Assembly (NCBI GenBank): GCA_963775185.1
Contig: CAVZIE010000031.1
Location: 62,001-126,000 of the forward strand
Reading direction: 5' to 3'
DNA: 64,000 nt
Origin: JAPSGB01 sp963775185
GTDB lineage: Bacteria; Myxococcota_A; Polyangia; Polyangiales; Polyangiaceae
Shown here one piece after another: positions 24,334-33,938 of this stretch. Both the position numbers and the translations under genes were made by a program. How positions within the stretch are numbered: the first letter of the stretch is position 1; each line of letters opens with the position of its first letter. The notes under the pieces were generated by a model, which had not been told where the DNA came from, did no database searches, and saw only the letters and a list, made by a program, of their open reading frames with translations.

Positions 24334-26229
24334 TCATGCGCGCGGCTTCGGCGGTAGCGACGCCACCGGCACGATCGGCAGCTGGGGCTCGTGCGCGAGC
24401 TGTTCCGGGAGCACGCCTGTGCACGCGTGGCGCGCCGCGCAGCCGGCGCACGCCTCTGGGTGCACGAGCCCTTGCATGAAGTACGAACGCGTGGACTCGG
24501 CAAGCTCGCCAAGGGTGAGCTGGAGCGGCCGGTCCGGCTGGAGATCCGGGTGGGCCAGCATCCTGGGGACGATGCACAGCGGCATGCCGACGATCGGCGT
24601 CTCGCGTACGGCGGCATCCACGTCCCGGTACAGCGGCGCGATCGTCGCGTACGCCGTCTTGCTCCTCGGCGCGGCGGCGGCGAAGCGGGCGCCCCAGCGC
24701 TGCTTCACGAGCCCCTGGAGTCGATCGATGCCGTCGAGCGCGACCGCCAGGAGCAGCGAATGCACGAACGTCTCGACGCCGGCCTCCGCCAGCGCGTCGA
24801 GCGCGCGCGCGGTGAGATCGAACGCGCCGGCGCGCCGCATGATCAAGTCGTTGACGGCGGGGTCCGGCGCGTAGAGCGGCACGGCCACGTGGGTGAGGCC
24901 CGCGTCGACGAGGGCGCGGACCATGCCCGGCGTGCCCAGGGCGACGCCGGACGTCATGACCTCGACCTCGCGCACGCCCGCTTCACGGCAGGCCGCGATC
25001 ATCGCGACCACGCCGGGATGGGTCAGAGGCTCGAAGCCGATCACGATTACGCGATCGTACAAGGGCGCGTCGCGGCGGATCGCCGCGAGCACGTCCTCGA
25101 CCGGCTCCAACGTGAAGCTGTGGGTGGTCTCCTGTCCGCAGAAGACGCAGTCGGCGAGACACGGCGACGTCAGGAGCAGCGCGGCCGTGCGCTCGCGGGC
25201 GACGACCAGGCCGGGGCCCGGACTGGTCCGGGCCGGCACGAGGCGCCCTGTCGGAATCTCGTCCTTCTCCGACGTGCCGAGCGCCTCGACCAGCGTGGGC
25301 TCGGCGTCGAGCAACGCGTCGCACACGTCCGTCAGCCACGCGGCTTGCCCGGCGGCGACGCCGTCCGGAACGACGGCGAGGTGCCGGCCGCTGCGGAACG
25401 AGCTGATGCGTCCGTAGCGCCGTGTCACCGTCAGCGACGCTTCGCCCGCGGGGCCCTGCACCACCACGCCCAGCTCCGCCGTGCCGCGCCGGACGGCGGT
25501 CACGTCGAGCCCGCGTTCGCGCAGCTTCGCGAGGACGGGGTCCGCAGCGTCGCTACCACTGGCTGGCTGGGCGGGCTGCGCCGGATCCGCGGCCATCCTG
25601 TCCGCGATCAGCGTCGCCAGACCCGAGCACAAGCGCAGCACCGCCCGCGACGCGCCGCTCCCCGGCACATCGGGCACCGGCGCCACGGTCCACGGCCCCA
25701 CGCTGGCAAACGCTTGGGGGACTGGACCCGCGACGGCGATCGTCGCGCGCTCCTGCGTGGTGGCGTGCTCGACCGCGAGCAACACCCCGGCGCCGCCGGC
25801 CTGCTCCCTGACCGCGCGCAGCCGCCACTCGTCGAGCTGGGCGCCGCCGGACAGCCCGAGCCAGCTCGCGATCGCGTCCGACGCAACGACGCGCGCCGCC
25901 GCGTCGACCTCCAGCGCCGGGAGCGCGAGGTGCGGCCAGGCGTTGGAAATGCGTTCGAGCCGTCCCTGCTCGAGCTCGCGCGCCAGCCGGCGTGTGACCT
26001 CCGCCGCTTCCCGGTCGTCCGCGCCGTGGACGCGGGAGTACGACACGTCGCCGTTGGGCGTCGCCGCGAGCGATCGCCGGCCGGCGCTGTGGGGATCGAT
26101 GCGGATCTCGATGGACGCCGCGGCGCGGACCAGGGTCAGCATCAGGGCGCCGTCGCCGTGGACGTCCGCGGCCTTCACGCGCCAATCGTCGGCGACGACG
26201 AGCGCTGTGGCTCCGGACAGCGTCAACAT
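24334..26229 (-). CDS. Radical SAM protein with large N-terminal domain and C-terminal Cys cluster
   Basis: A 631-residue protein. The radical SAM core lies at about 350-560 with the canonical CLADCVFC (C-x3-C-x2-C) binding the SAM-coordinating 4Fe-4S cluster, followed by EPLTHPGVV. A C-terminal CAGCAARHACTG suggests an auxiliary iron-sulfur cluster like SPASM/twitch enzymes. The first 340 residues match nothing I know and may bind substrate. Such enzymes often modify peptides or tRNA; no precursor peptide is visible beside it. It is divergent from the cyclase gene and followed by the HGT-motif protein. Confidence 0.82.
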   Translation of the reverse strand: MLTLSGATALVVADDWRVKAADVHGDGALMLTLVRAAASIEIRIDPHSAGRRSLAATPNGDVSYSRVHGADDREAAEVTRRLARELEQGRLERISNAWPHLALPALEVDAAARVVASDAIASWLGLSGGAQLDEWRLRAVREQAGGAGVLLAVEHATTQERATIAVAGPVPQAFASVGPWTVAPVPDVPGSGASRAVLRLCSGLATLIADRMAADPAQPAQPASGSDAADPVLAKLRERGLDVTAVRRGTAELGVVVQGPAGEASLTVTRRYGRISSFRSGRHLAVVPDGVAAGQAAWLTDVCDALLDAEPTLVEALGTSEKDEIPTGRLVPARTSPGPGLVVARERTAALLLTSPCLADCVFCGQETTHSFTLEPVEDVLAAIRRDAPLYDRVIVIGFEPLTHPGVVAMIAACREAGVREVEVMTSGVALGTPGMVRALVDAGLTHVAVPLYAPDPAVNDLIMRRAGAFDLTARALDALAEAGVETFVHSLLLAVALDGIDRLQGLVKQRWGARFAAAAPRSKTAYATIAPLYRDVDAAVRETPIVGMPLCIVPRMLAHPDLQPDRPLQLTLGELAESTRSYFMQGLVHPEACAGCAARHACTGVLPEQLAHEPQLPIVPVASLPPKPRA

Positions 26230-26246
26230 GGCGTGGACGTTAGCAT

Positions 26247-27686
26247 GTGACAGATGGCTTGACGGCCGCGCCCCGCTTGCAGCTTGATCGCGCCTTGATG
26301 AAGGGATCCCACGCCGAGAACATCGCTTCGAAGCTGGCCGAGCTGAAGGCTGCTGGAGGCTTTGGCAGGAAGGCGCTCGGCGCCTTTGGCGGGTTGTTGG
26401 ACAAGGGACCGGACCTGGCGCTCTACCGGGTGAATCCGCTCTCGTTCGCCGCGTCGAAGGGGCTCGACGAAGACGAGTGTGTCGATCTGTTCATCCACGC
26501 GGCCAAGCTCGGGATCTTCCGCATGGAGTGGCACCTGGTGTGCCAGGGCTGCTCCAAGGTGATGGGCGACTTCCGTCGCCTGCGGGACGTCCACACCGAG
26601 ATGTACTGCGACGTGTGCGAGCGTGACCGGGAGTCGGGGCTCGACGAGTGGATCGAGGTCGCGTTCACCGTGCACCCGCGAGTGCGCAGGATCGCGCACC
26701 ATCAGCCGGCGCGACTGCCGGCTGATCGCTTCTTCTTCGAGCATGTGCTGTGCCGGAACGTGGTGACCGACGACGGCGTCGTGTACGCGGAGCGCGCCCA
26801 CGCTTCGCCGCACGTCGTCCGGCGTCTCGCGCCACACAAGACGCTCCGGTTCCGCATGAGCCTGGAGCCCGGCGTCCTCGGCGGGACAATCCGGGCGTCC
26901 TACCGGGTCGAGGGCAAGCCCGGCGCCGGGCACCGCCTCAGCTGGACGGTGGGCGTGGAGCGCGAGAAGCTCGGCGGCGTGCTCGCGCCCGGCCCGCTCG
27001 AAGGCGAAGTGCGGAACGCCGGCCGCAAGACCGCGCTTGTCGCACTCGCCAACATCAGAGGGAGCCGCCAGTTCCGCCGCGACTCGCTGTTCACGGGGCG
27101 ACACCTGCTGAACCACGCCAGCTACCGCAGGCTCTTCACCGGCAACGCCGTCGAAGGCGTGGGAGGGCTCGGCGTGAAGGACATCACGCTGCTGTTCACG
27201 GACCTCAAGGGATCGACGGAGCTCTACCAGAAGGTCGGAGATCTCAAGGCCTACGACCTCGTCCGCCGTCACTTCGAGCACCTGGGCCGCGCTGTGCACG
27301 CGAACCGGGGCGCGATCGTGAAGACGATCGGCGACGCCGTGATGGCCTCGTTCGGGCGCCCCTCCGACGCCGCGCGCGCGGCGCGGGAGATGCTCGCCGC
27401 GATCGCCCGCTTCAACGCCGAGCATGCGGAGGAACCGCTCGCGCTGAAAGTGGGCGTCCATCGCGGTCGCGCGATTGTCGTCACCCAGAACGGCCGGCTC
27501 GACTACTTCGGCCAGACCGTGAACATCGCGGCGCGGGTGCAGAGCGCCGCGCGTGCCGGCGAGATCTGCGCCAGCGACGAAGTCATGCGCGACGCCGACG
27601 CCGCCGAGCTCCTGCGCGGCGCGCGCGCGGAGGAAGTGACGCTCCGGGGGTACCGCGACGCGACGCTCCTCTACCGCTACGCGTGA
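26247..27686 (+). CDS. Class III adenylate/guanylate cyclase with N-terminal DUF5939-like domain
   Basis: A 479-residue protein whose C-terminal 170 residues form a class III cyclase domain: metal-binding LLFTDLKGSTELY and IGDAVMASF, and nucleotide-binding DYFGQTVNIAARVQ. The N-terminal 300 residues include a CxxC pair set (CQGC...CDVC, about 93-122) likely to bind zinc, as in DUF5939 proteins. It probably makes cAMP from ATP. GTG 26247 leaves only 17 bases to the divergent radical SAM gene; ATG 26298 is a plausible true start. Confidence 0.85.
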   Translation: MTDGLTAAPRLQLDRALMKGSHAENIASKLAELKAAGGFGRKALGAFGGLLDKGPDLALYRVNPLSFAASKGLDEDECVDLFIHAAKLGIFRMEWHLVCQGCSKVMGDFRRLRDVHTEMYCDVCERDRESGLDEWIEVAFTVHPRVRRIAHHQPARLPADRFFFEHVLCRNVVTDDGVVYAERAHASPHVVRRLAPHKTLRFRMSLEPGVLGGTIRASYRVEGKPGAGHRLSWTVGVEREKLGGVLAPGPLEGEVRNAGRKTALVALANIRGSRQFRRDSLFTGRHLLNHASYRRLFTGNAVEGVGGLGVKDITLLFTDLKGSTELYQKVGDLKAYDLVRRHFEHLGRAVHANRGAIVKTIGDAVMASFGRPSDAARAAREMLAAIARFNAEHAEEPLALKVGVHRGRAIVVTQNGRLDYFGQTVNIAARVQSAARAGEICASDEVMRDADAAELLRGARAEEVTLRGYRDATLLYRYA

Positions 27687-27700
27687 GGCGAACGCTGGCG

Positions 27701-29611
27701 CTAGCGACGCCGCGTGACGCGAATCAGCCTCAGGCTCGGCGTGTGACGCACTTCTTCAAGCTGGAAGTGACCAATCCGCCAGGCGCGCGCGTGGCGCGCG
27801 AACAAGCCAGCGGAGCTGTGCAGCAGTCGCGTACCCCCCACGACAATGACCCACGCGACGCCATACTTGTCGAACGCCTGCTCGACCGCGCGAGAGCCGT
27901 CGATGGGAATACTGATCGCGGAAGCGTTCGTGTTAGCGATGACGTAGCAGGGTAGGTTGCTCGCGACGACGGCAGTTCCGAGCTGGGAGTCGATGCTTTG
28001 CAGGTCCTGCTCGGCAGTGCCGATGCGCGCCTTCGCGCGGTCGTCGTAGAACGACAACGGTCGCACGATGGCCGCGACGGTGACACCGACGATCACGATA
28101 GCCGCGCTGTGCTGCTTCCACGACCGCGTGCCGCACCACAGCTGCACGCGGTCGACCAGTGACTCCACGGCGAGCGCGGATCCGAGCATGACCAGCGGCA
28201 CCAACCCGTGCAGCGTTCGCATCGACACGAACATGGGCCCTGTCGCGACGCCGACGAAGACGGCGCACGGCAGGCCCAAGCACCAGAGCATGGTGTACGC
28301 GACGGAAGTAGTCCGAGCGCGGCGCGTCAGCGGTGCGGCGCCGGCCACGACCGCGAAGCCGACAAGAGCGAGACTGCCCGGCACGATGTCGAGCAGCGTC
28401 CGCACGACTTCGGCCACCCTCGCATCGATGTTGCGGGGGCTCAGGCGCCCGGTGAGGAGATCCACGTGCGGCCGCGCGCCCCACACGTAGAGATCCATCT
28501 GGTCTTTCAGGCGCACCGCCTCGGCGTGGACGCCCAGCGCTCCGGCGCCGAGTGCGATCGTTGCAACCAGAACGGCGAGCTGCACCAGGGCGACGCGCCG
28601 AAGCCCGGCGCCGCGCGAGGCCCATAGTGCCCACAGCCAGATGAACAGCGCGATGATCGCTCCGTCGGGTCGTACCTGGTACAGCAAGGCCGCGCACACC
28701 GAGGACCATGCCCACCGCTTCTGGAACGCCAGCAGCAGGGCGACGAGGAGCAGGAAGTCGTAGAGCGGGATCGACTCCGTGTCGAAGCGGTAGGTGGAGA
28801 CGGCCGGGAGCAGCGCGAATCCGACGACGAGCGCTCCGGCGAGCAGGCGCGTTCGCACGACCCGATAGACCACAACGAGGGTCGCGAATATCGCGACACC
28901 GCCCGCCGACAGAACGGCCATGATGATGTTCGCGACGTGCTGGGTCCGTCCGAAGACGACCAGGAATGGCACGAGCAGCATGGACGTGAGGCCGCCCCAG
29001 TAGTCGAACGGCGCCGTCGGTACGTGGGGTGGCTTGCGGAGGAAGTGCCAGACGATGGGCTCCTCGAGGCGACCCGTGCGGGCGATGTGTTTCGCGACGC
29101 CGAAGTAGTACGCCGAGTCGTTCTGGAAATTGCCGACGGCTCGCGAGCCGATTCTCACGTACAGGATCGCCACCAGCGCGCAGAAGCCCAGAACCGAGAC
29201 TTCCCACGGTCGAAGGGCGTCTCCGAGGGTGGGCCCAGCCGGCCACCCTCTGAACGCGTTCCGGCCGGAAGTCACGCCGTACAGCGCCAGGGCACCGGCG
29301 AACACCGCGGCGGTGAACGTGGACGACGACGGGACGACCTGAAGCAGTGCGAGCGGCAGCAGAGGAAGACCGAGGCCAGGCATCCGTTGCCACGCGCTCC
29401 GCCACGCATCGCGGATCCCGGGCTGCTCGATGCCCACCCCGGCCGCGCCTACCAGAAAGAGCAGCGTCAGGGCGACGAGCAGGCCGCTGCCCAGCGCTCT
29501 TCCCAGCTCGTCGAACGGCACTCGCGCTGCTTGCACATGGAAAAAGTTGAACAGACCGCACGCCGCAGCCACGAGAGCGACGATCCGGACCGCGCCCAGC
29601 ACAGCTCGCAT
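27701..29611 (-). CDS. Polytopic GT-C-like membrane protein
   Basis: A 636-residue protein with about 12 hydrophobic segments and a soluble C-terminal region of about 110 residues. After two helices there is a loop with FQNDSAYYFGVAKHIARTG, where the acidic residue in the first extracytoplasmic loop is reminiscent of GT-C (PMT/ArnT-like) glycosyltransferases using polyprenyl-linked donors. ATG 29611 precedes the first helix directly. Acceptor unknown. Convergent with the cyclase gene (14 bases). Confidence 0.65.
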   Translation of the reverse strand: MRAVLGAVRIVALVAAACGLFNFFHVQAARVPFDELGRALGSGLLVALTLLFLVGAAGVGIEQPGIRDAWRSAWQRMPGLGLPLLPLALLQVVPSSSTFTAAVFAGALALYGVTSGRNAFRGWPAGPTLGDALRPWEVSVLGFCALVAILYVRIGSRAVGNFQNDSAYYFGVAKHIARTGRLEEPIVWHFLRKPPHVPTAPFDYWGGLTSMLLVPFLVVFGRTQHVANIIMAVLSAGGVAIFATLVVVYRVVRTRLLAGALVVGFALLPAVSTYRFDTESIPLYDFLLLVALLLAFQKRWAWSSVCAALLYQVRPDGAIIALFIWLWALWASRGAGLRRVALVQLAVLVATIALGAGALGVHAEAVRLKDQMDLYVWGARPHVDLLTGRLSPRNIDARVAEVVRTLLDIVPGSLALVGFAVVAGAAPLTRRARTTSVAYTMLWCLGLPCAVFVGVATGPMFVSMRTLHGLVPLVMLGSALAVESLVDRVQLWCGTRSWKQHSAAIVIVGVTVAAIVRPLSFYDDRAKARIGTAEQDLQSIDSQLGTAVVASNLPCYVIANTNASAISIPIDGSRAVEQAFDKYGVAWVIVVGGTRLLHSSAGLFARHARAWRIGHFQLEEVRHTPSLRLIRVTRRR

Positions 29612-29796
29612 CGAACCCTTGCTTCGGGCGGCGTCGTCGGCTCCTGGCACGTCGCCGCCGAGAGCATAAGGCGTGCCGGCAACGCGACTCGAATATCGAG
29701 GGAAATATGGGACTCCCGGTATTCGCCGCGCGCGCGTCTGGCACAAACAATCTGGCACAGCTGGCGTCGCAAGCTGGCGCAAGCGCGACCTGAATT

Positions 29797-29808
29797 ACCC
29801 CTAGGGGT
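29797..29808. promoter_or_regulatory. Palindrome in divergent promoter region
   Basis: The perfect palindrome ACCCCTAGGGGT lies in the 283-base divergent region between the GT-C-like gene and the FGE-domain lipoprotein gene; possible operator. Confidence 0.35.
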
Positions 29809-29894
29809 GATTGCCGAGACCTGCGAGCACCGAGGCGCGCGCCTGCAAGACGGATGCTACGCTCGACGGAGACAACTGACTGGAGGCTCGTGCA

Positions 29895-30855
29895 ATGACC
29901 TGGAGTTCGAGGGTGCCGCTCGTCGCTTTGTTCTTGACGTGTGTCGCTTGCAGCGGGAGCACCGTTGATGGACAAGGCGGCGGTGCCGCGGCTGCCGGAG
30001 CCAGTGGGACCGGCGCGACAGGAGGCTCGGGTGCGGCGGGCGGGACGGCGGGCGCCACAAGCGGCGGCTCCGGCGGGGTTGGAGGAAGCGGGAACGCTGG
30101 TGGACAGGCCGGCACTGGCGGGAGCGGAGGTACAGCGTGCAACGCCAAATGCGGAGCGCCCGGTTGTCCTCCATGCGAAGGCGCGGCGATGGTCGGCACC
30201 ACGATGGCGGACGGTACGGCCTACCGGATCGACTCGACGGAAGTCACGAATGCGCAATATGCGCAATTCATTTCGGCCTCGGTAGACCCGTCGACTCAAC
30301 CGGCGGACTGCACGTGGAACACTTCCTTCGCTCCCGACATTTCGAACGGAGGCTGCACTGCGGCGATCGAGGATCCCGTCAAGCGCGCCAACTATCCCGT
30401 TGTGTGCGTTGACTGGTGCGACGCCCGCGCATACTGCGAGTGGGCGGGCAAGCGACTGTGTCTGGGCAAGGGCGGTGCGCCTACGAATGGCGAGGAGTCC
30501 GGGGAGTGGAGTTCAGCCTGTAGCGCCCAGTTCACGCGTAAGTTTCCGTACGGGGACACGTACGACCCTACGGCCTGCAACGGCAAGGACCTGGCTGCCG
30601 GCGGGCTCGTTGAGGTCGGCTCGCTACCCGGATGCGAAGGAGGAATCCCAGGCGTCTTCGACATGTCCGGCAATGTTGAAGAGTGGGTAGGGAGTTGCGC
30701 TGGGGCGGGCGCTGATGCGCAGTGCCGATCATCAGGCGGAAGCAACGAACTTTGCACGAGGCCAACCTCAAGTGTTCCCCAAGCGGGACATTCCTGCCCG
30801 GTCGCTCGCAACGAGCGATCTGGGCTTCCGATGCTGCGCGGATCCGCTTCCTTGA
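29895..30855 (+). pseudogene. FGE-sulfatase domain lipoprotein with two frameshifts
   Basis: A lipoprotein (lipobox CVAC, then a Gly/Ala/Ser-rich linker to about residue 80) followed by a formylglycine-generating-enzyme-like domain: YRIDSTEVTNAQYAQF, NYPVVCVDWCDARAYCEWAG and VFDMSGNVEEWVGSC. The domain's end is split over three frames. After CRSSGGSNE the frame changes near the TTT run at 30751-30753 (continuing LHEANLKCSPSGTFLPGRSQ) and again near 30814 (continuing SDLGFRCCADPLP, stop 30853-30855). Restoring one T and one A rebuilds a normal FGE terminus, so these are probably sequence errors. Ribosome site GGAGG present. Called a pseudogene only because the frame is broken here. Confidence 0.8.
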
Positions 30856-31808
30856 CCCCTGGCCAACTCGCGTTCTGGTCGGCGATTGCAACGCTCTGTG
30901 CCGGATGCGGCGGCCATGTCGACACGGGCACCGGCGGCCAAGCTGGCGCAGGATCGTGCGTCGACACGTCGTCGTGTTCGACACCCGATTCTGGTCTCGA
31001 TAGCGGCGCCGACGGTACCGCTATCGACGAAGGTGGCCACGACGCGACGCTGGACAACGCAAACGAAGTCGGCACGGACGCCGGCGGTGACGCCTCGCCT
31101 GACGCCGACGCCGCGAGCTGCATGCCGATCGACGGTACGGTCGGCCCATGCGATCCAATCGCAAAGTGCGGATGCCCGCCAGGTCAGGCCTGCGACAACC
31201 CGGAGAGCGTGCTGGACGCCGGCAACATCATACCCATCACCGCGTGTCGCCAGACGGGTACGATTGCTGCGTTCGCGGGGCCGTGCCAGTTCGACGAGGA
31301 TTGCGCTGCGGGTCTGGCGTGCGTCTACGGCGCTTGCTATCCGTACTGCGTGCATGACTCGGACTGTCCCGGCGCCGATCCGTACAGGACGTGCCTCCAG
31401 CTCGGTCCATACCGACCGTACGGCGTATGCACGCGACAATGCGACCCCGTGGACCCGTCACGCAGCGGTGGCGGGTTCTATCCCTGCGGACCGGGCGGAC
31501 GCTGCGAACCGGCATACGAGCAGCTTCCGGGGCTCAAGCCCGGTCAGACCGAGTGCGGACCTTGGGTCACCGAGCCACCGGTAGCACCCGGTGCGGCGTG
31601 CGACGACAGCGAGGCCGCGACGCGATGCGACCTCGGCTACCTGTGCGCTCCGCCGGACGACGGCAGCGGCAAGGCCGGCTGCGACGCGGCATTCTGCGCG
31701 GGCGTGTGCCGCCGTTGGTGCCGCGTCGGCGAGAACGGCTGCAATGGAAATCCCTGCGTGCCAACCGGACTGTACGCCGGCCCGACGGAGCTTGGGCTCT
31801 GCCCGTGA
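30831..31808 (+). CDS. Cys-rich surface lipoprotein
   Basis: A 325-residue lipoprotein starting at ATG 30831 (or TTG 30852, overlapping the FGE stop as TTGA). Signal LAFWSAIATLCAGC has the lipobox Cys. An Asp/Ala/Gly/Thr-rich linker leads to a C-terminal region with about 30 cysteines in CxxxxxC-type modules (CQFDEDCAAGLACVYGACYP, CVHDSDCPGADPYRTC), a pattern common in myxobacterial surface proteins. Because of the two frameshifts upstream it appears fused to the FGE gene; I treat them as two genes. Confidence 0.75.
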   Translation: MLRGSASLTPGQLAFWSAIATLCAGCGGHVDTGTGGQAGAGSCVDTSSCSTPDSGLDSGADGTAIDEGGHDATLDNANEVGTDAGGDASPDADAASCMPIDGTVGPCDPIAKCGCPPGQACDNPESVLDAGNIIPITACRQTGTIAAFAGPCQFDEDCAAGLACVYGACYPYCVHDSDCPGADPYRTCLQLGPYRPYGVCTRQCDPVDPSRSGGGFYPCGPGGRCEPAYEQLPGLKPGQTECGPWVTEPPVAPGAACDDSEAATRCDLGYLCAPPDDGSGKAGCDAAFCAGVCRRWCRVGENGCNGNPCVPTGLYAGPTELGLCP

Positions 31809-31909
31809 TCGCGGCCGGCTTGGTGGTGCCCGTCGGCAACTGATCCACTTGGTCACTTGGTCGCTTCGTTGCCTGGAAAGCCGCCGCCAGCGCGATCGGC
31901 GGAATCGCA

Positions 31910-32449
31910 TCATGCCGACGTCGGGCTCCCGCGCGCGGGCTTCGGCCCGACCAGCGTGCGCAGCGTGCAGCGCGCGACCTCGTCGCCGCTCTCGTCGCGC
32001 ATGCTGACGAGCACCGGGTACTCGCGGCGCTCGCTCGTCTCCGGCACCGGGCAGTCGCACACGCCGCGGATCGTGCCGCGGGCCTTCTTGACGTACTCGA
32101 TGTCGAGGCCGGCGACGATGAAGCGCGCGTCGTCGGGGAGCGCGTAGGCGAGCGCGACGTTGCCGGTCATCTCCGCCAGGTTGACGAGCGCCACGGCGTG
32201 CACCGAGCGCAAGTGGTTCCGCACCGAAGGGCGGTCGTGCATCACGACCTCCGAGTGGCCACGGCCGAGCTCCACGACGCGTGCGCCGATGGTGGCGGTG
32301 TACGGCGCCGCGCGTCCGACCAGCTTGCTGAACACGCGCTTGCCGCCGGGGAGCCTGGCCAGGCGATCCCACAGATCGCGGATCAGGTTCCGCGGGCTCT
32401 CCGCGAGCCTCGACGGATCCAGCGAGGCGAGGGGACCGGGAAGATTCAT
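31910..32449 (-). CDS. DUF4442/hotdog-fold thioesterase-like protein
   Basis: A 179-residue protein with the DUF4442 pattern: SVRNHLRSVHAVALVNLAEMT followed by an alternating beta segment (ALPDDARFIVAGLDIEYVKKARG). Members adopt the hotdog fold of acyl-CoA thioesterases; substrate unknown. ATG 32449 is used because the upstream extension is Arg/Ser-rich. Divergent from the glycoside hydrolase gene. Confidence 0.75.
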   Translation of the reverse strand: MNLPGPLASLDPSRLAESPRNLIRDLWDRLARLPGGKRVFSKLVGRAAPYTATIGARVVELGRGHSEVVMHDRPSVRNHLRSVHAVALVNLAEMTGNVALAYALPDDARFIVAGLDIEYVKKARGTIRGVCDCPVPETSERREYPVLVSMRDESGDEVARCTLRTLVGPKPARGSPTSA

Positions 32450-32513
32450 GGCGGACGCGTAGCACGAGCCCCGCGCGCGGTCCGCGCGCAAGTGCGGTAC
32501 GCTAGGCCGCGAC

Positions 32514-33938
32514 ATGCCCGGTCCCGCATTCGCCCTCGCCGTCGCTCTCGGCATGAACGTCCACCTGCCGCCGAGCGACACGCTCGATCTGGCAAAGGAG
32601 CTCGGCGGCCAGTGGGTGCGTATCGACTTCAACTGGGACGTGGCCGAGCCGAGCGAGGGCACTTACGCGTGGTCGACGCTGGATCAGGTGATCGACGACG
32701 CGAACGCGCGTGGCCTGAACGTGTACGCGACCATCGGTTACACGCCGGCGTGGGCGTCGATCTCCGGCGACAGCGCGGGCGACGGCCCGAAGAACGACGT
32801 GCCCGACCCGGCGAAGTACGCGCAGTTCGTCAGCGACGCGGTATCGCGCTACTCGGGCAAGGTCGCGGCGTGGGGAACGTGGAACGAGCCCAACCTGTCG
32901 GACTTCTTCGAAGGCACGAAGGAGCAGTGGATCAGCGACGCGTTCGAGCCGGCCGTCGACGCAATCAAGTCCGCGTGCCCGACGTGCATCGTCGCCGGGC
33001 CGGAGCTCGCGACCGTCGGCAGCCTGTACGAGGACTACCTTCGAGCCGCGCTGACGTCGCGAGGTTCGCAGCTCGATGCCGTGAGCTTCCACGACTACGC
33101 GGCGTTTCCCGAGGACGATGCGTCGGCGGGCAAGACCAAGGACAGCTTCTACAACAAGCTCGACGATCACCGCGTGCTGAAGCTCGGCTCGACGGTGGTC
33201 TACGAGGGCAAGAAGAGCATCCGCGAGGTGCTGGTCGAGACCGGCTACGCCGGCAAGCCGGTGTGGCTCACCGAGACGGGCGCCGAGGCCGCGGTCGGCG
33301 ACGCGGCCGCGCTCGCCAAGCAGCAGAGCTACGTCGCGCGCGTGATCGACGCCATGATCTGTCGTCCGTGGTGGCAGCGCACGTTCTTCTACGAGCTGAG
33401 CGAGGAACACCCGAACGGCATGTGGCCCGACATCCACTGGGGCCTCGCGCTGAGGACGAGCGATCCGGACGCGACGCCCGCCGACGACTTCCAGCGCAAG
33501 CCGGCCTTCGACAATCTGGCGGCACGCGTGACGGCGTGCGCCGCCGGCGCGGCGTCGTGCGCGCCGGCGGCGTGCCCGTCGGGGAGCGCCGGCGCGGCGG
33601 GCGCGTCCGGCAGCGCCGGGGCGAGCGGCGCGGCGGGCACGCTTGGCGCCGCGGGTGCGAGCGGCGCGGCGGGCGCGAGCGGTGGAGGCGCGGGCGTAGC
33701 CGGCGGCTCCACCGCGAACCGTGCGAGCGCGGACGCGTCGGGCTGCGGCTGCCGCGTGCCGGCCGCGCCGGCGCGATCGCGCGGCCCCTGGCTGCTGCTG
33801 GGTGCGCTAGCGCTGTTCGTCTCGCGCCGCCGGCCGCGCCGGACCGGCAAACCCTGGATCGGACTAGGCGCTCGCGCGTTCCAGCCGCGTCTCGGCCTCG
33901 GATCACGCTCTCGCGCCACGCGGCGTCGACCGGCGTGA
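32514..33938 (+). CDS. GH-A clan (GH39-like) hydrolase with MYXO-CTERM tail
   Basis: A 474-residue protein with a TIM-barrel glycosidase (about 10-340). The catalytic acid is in TWNEPNL and the nucleophile in VWLTETGAE, as in GH39 and related clan A families. A Gly/Ala/Ser linker and a MYXO-CTERM signal follow: SGCGCRVPAAP, a hydrophobic helix (GPWLLLGALALFV) and an Arg cluster, indicating cell-surface sorting. Oddly, the barrel begins almost at the ATG and no signal peptide is visible. The last 31 residues after RRRPRR are encoded by a dispersed repeat copy and antisense NamZ sequence, so the natural stop may be lost. Confidence 0.78.
   Translation: MPGPAFALAVALGMNVHLPPSDTLDLAKELGGQWVRIDFNWDVAEPSEGTYAWSTLDQVIDDANARGLNVYATIGYTPAWASISGDSAGDGPKNDVPDPAKYAQFVSDAVSRYSGKVAAWGTWNEPNLSDFFEGTKEQWISDAFEPAVDAIKSACPTCIVAGPELATVGSLYEDYLRAALTSRGSQLDAVSFHDYAAFPEDDASAGKTKDSFYNKLDDHRVLKLGSTVVYEGKKSIREVLVETGYAGKPVWLTETGAEAAVGDAAALAKQQSYVARVIDAMICRPWWQRTFFYELSEEHPNGMWPDIHWGLALRTSDPDATPADDFQRKPAFDNLAARVTACAAGAASCAPAACPSGSAGAAGASGSAGASGAAGTLGAAGASGAAGASGGGAGVAGGSTANRASADASGCGCRVPAAPARSRGPWLLLGALALFVSRRRPRRTGKPWIGLGARAFQPRLGLGSRSRATRRRPA
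33832..33851 (-). repeat. Dispersed repeat copy between convergent genes
   Basis: GGCCGCGCCGGACCGGCAAA, close to consensus, lying at the Arg cluster of the hydrolase and just beyond the inferred NamZ stop. Confidence 0.6.

Noticed and set aside
29895..31808. Single 637-residue fused lipoprotein
   Set aside because: The FGE C-terminus and a second lipoprotein signal show two genes joined by frameshifts.
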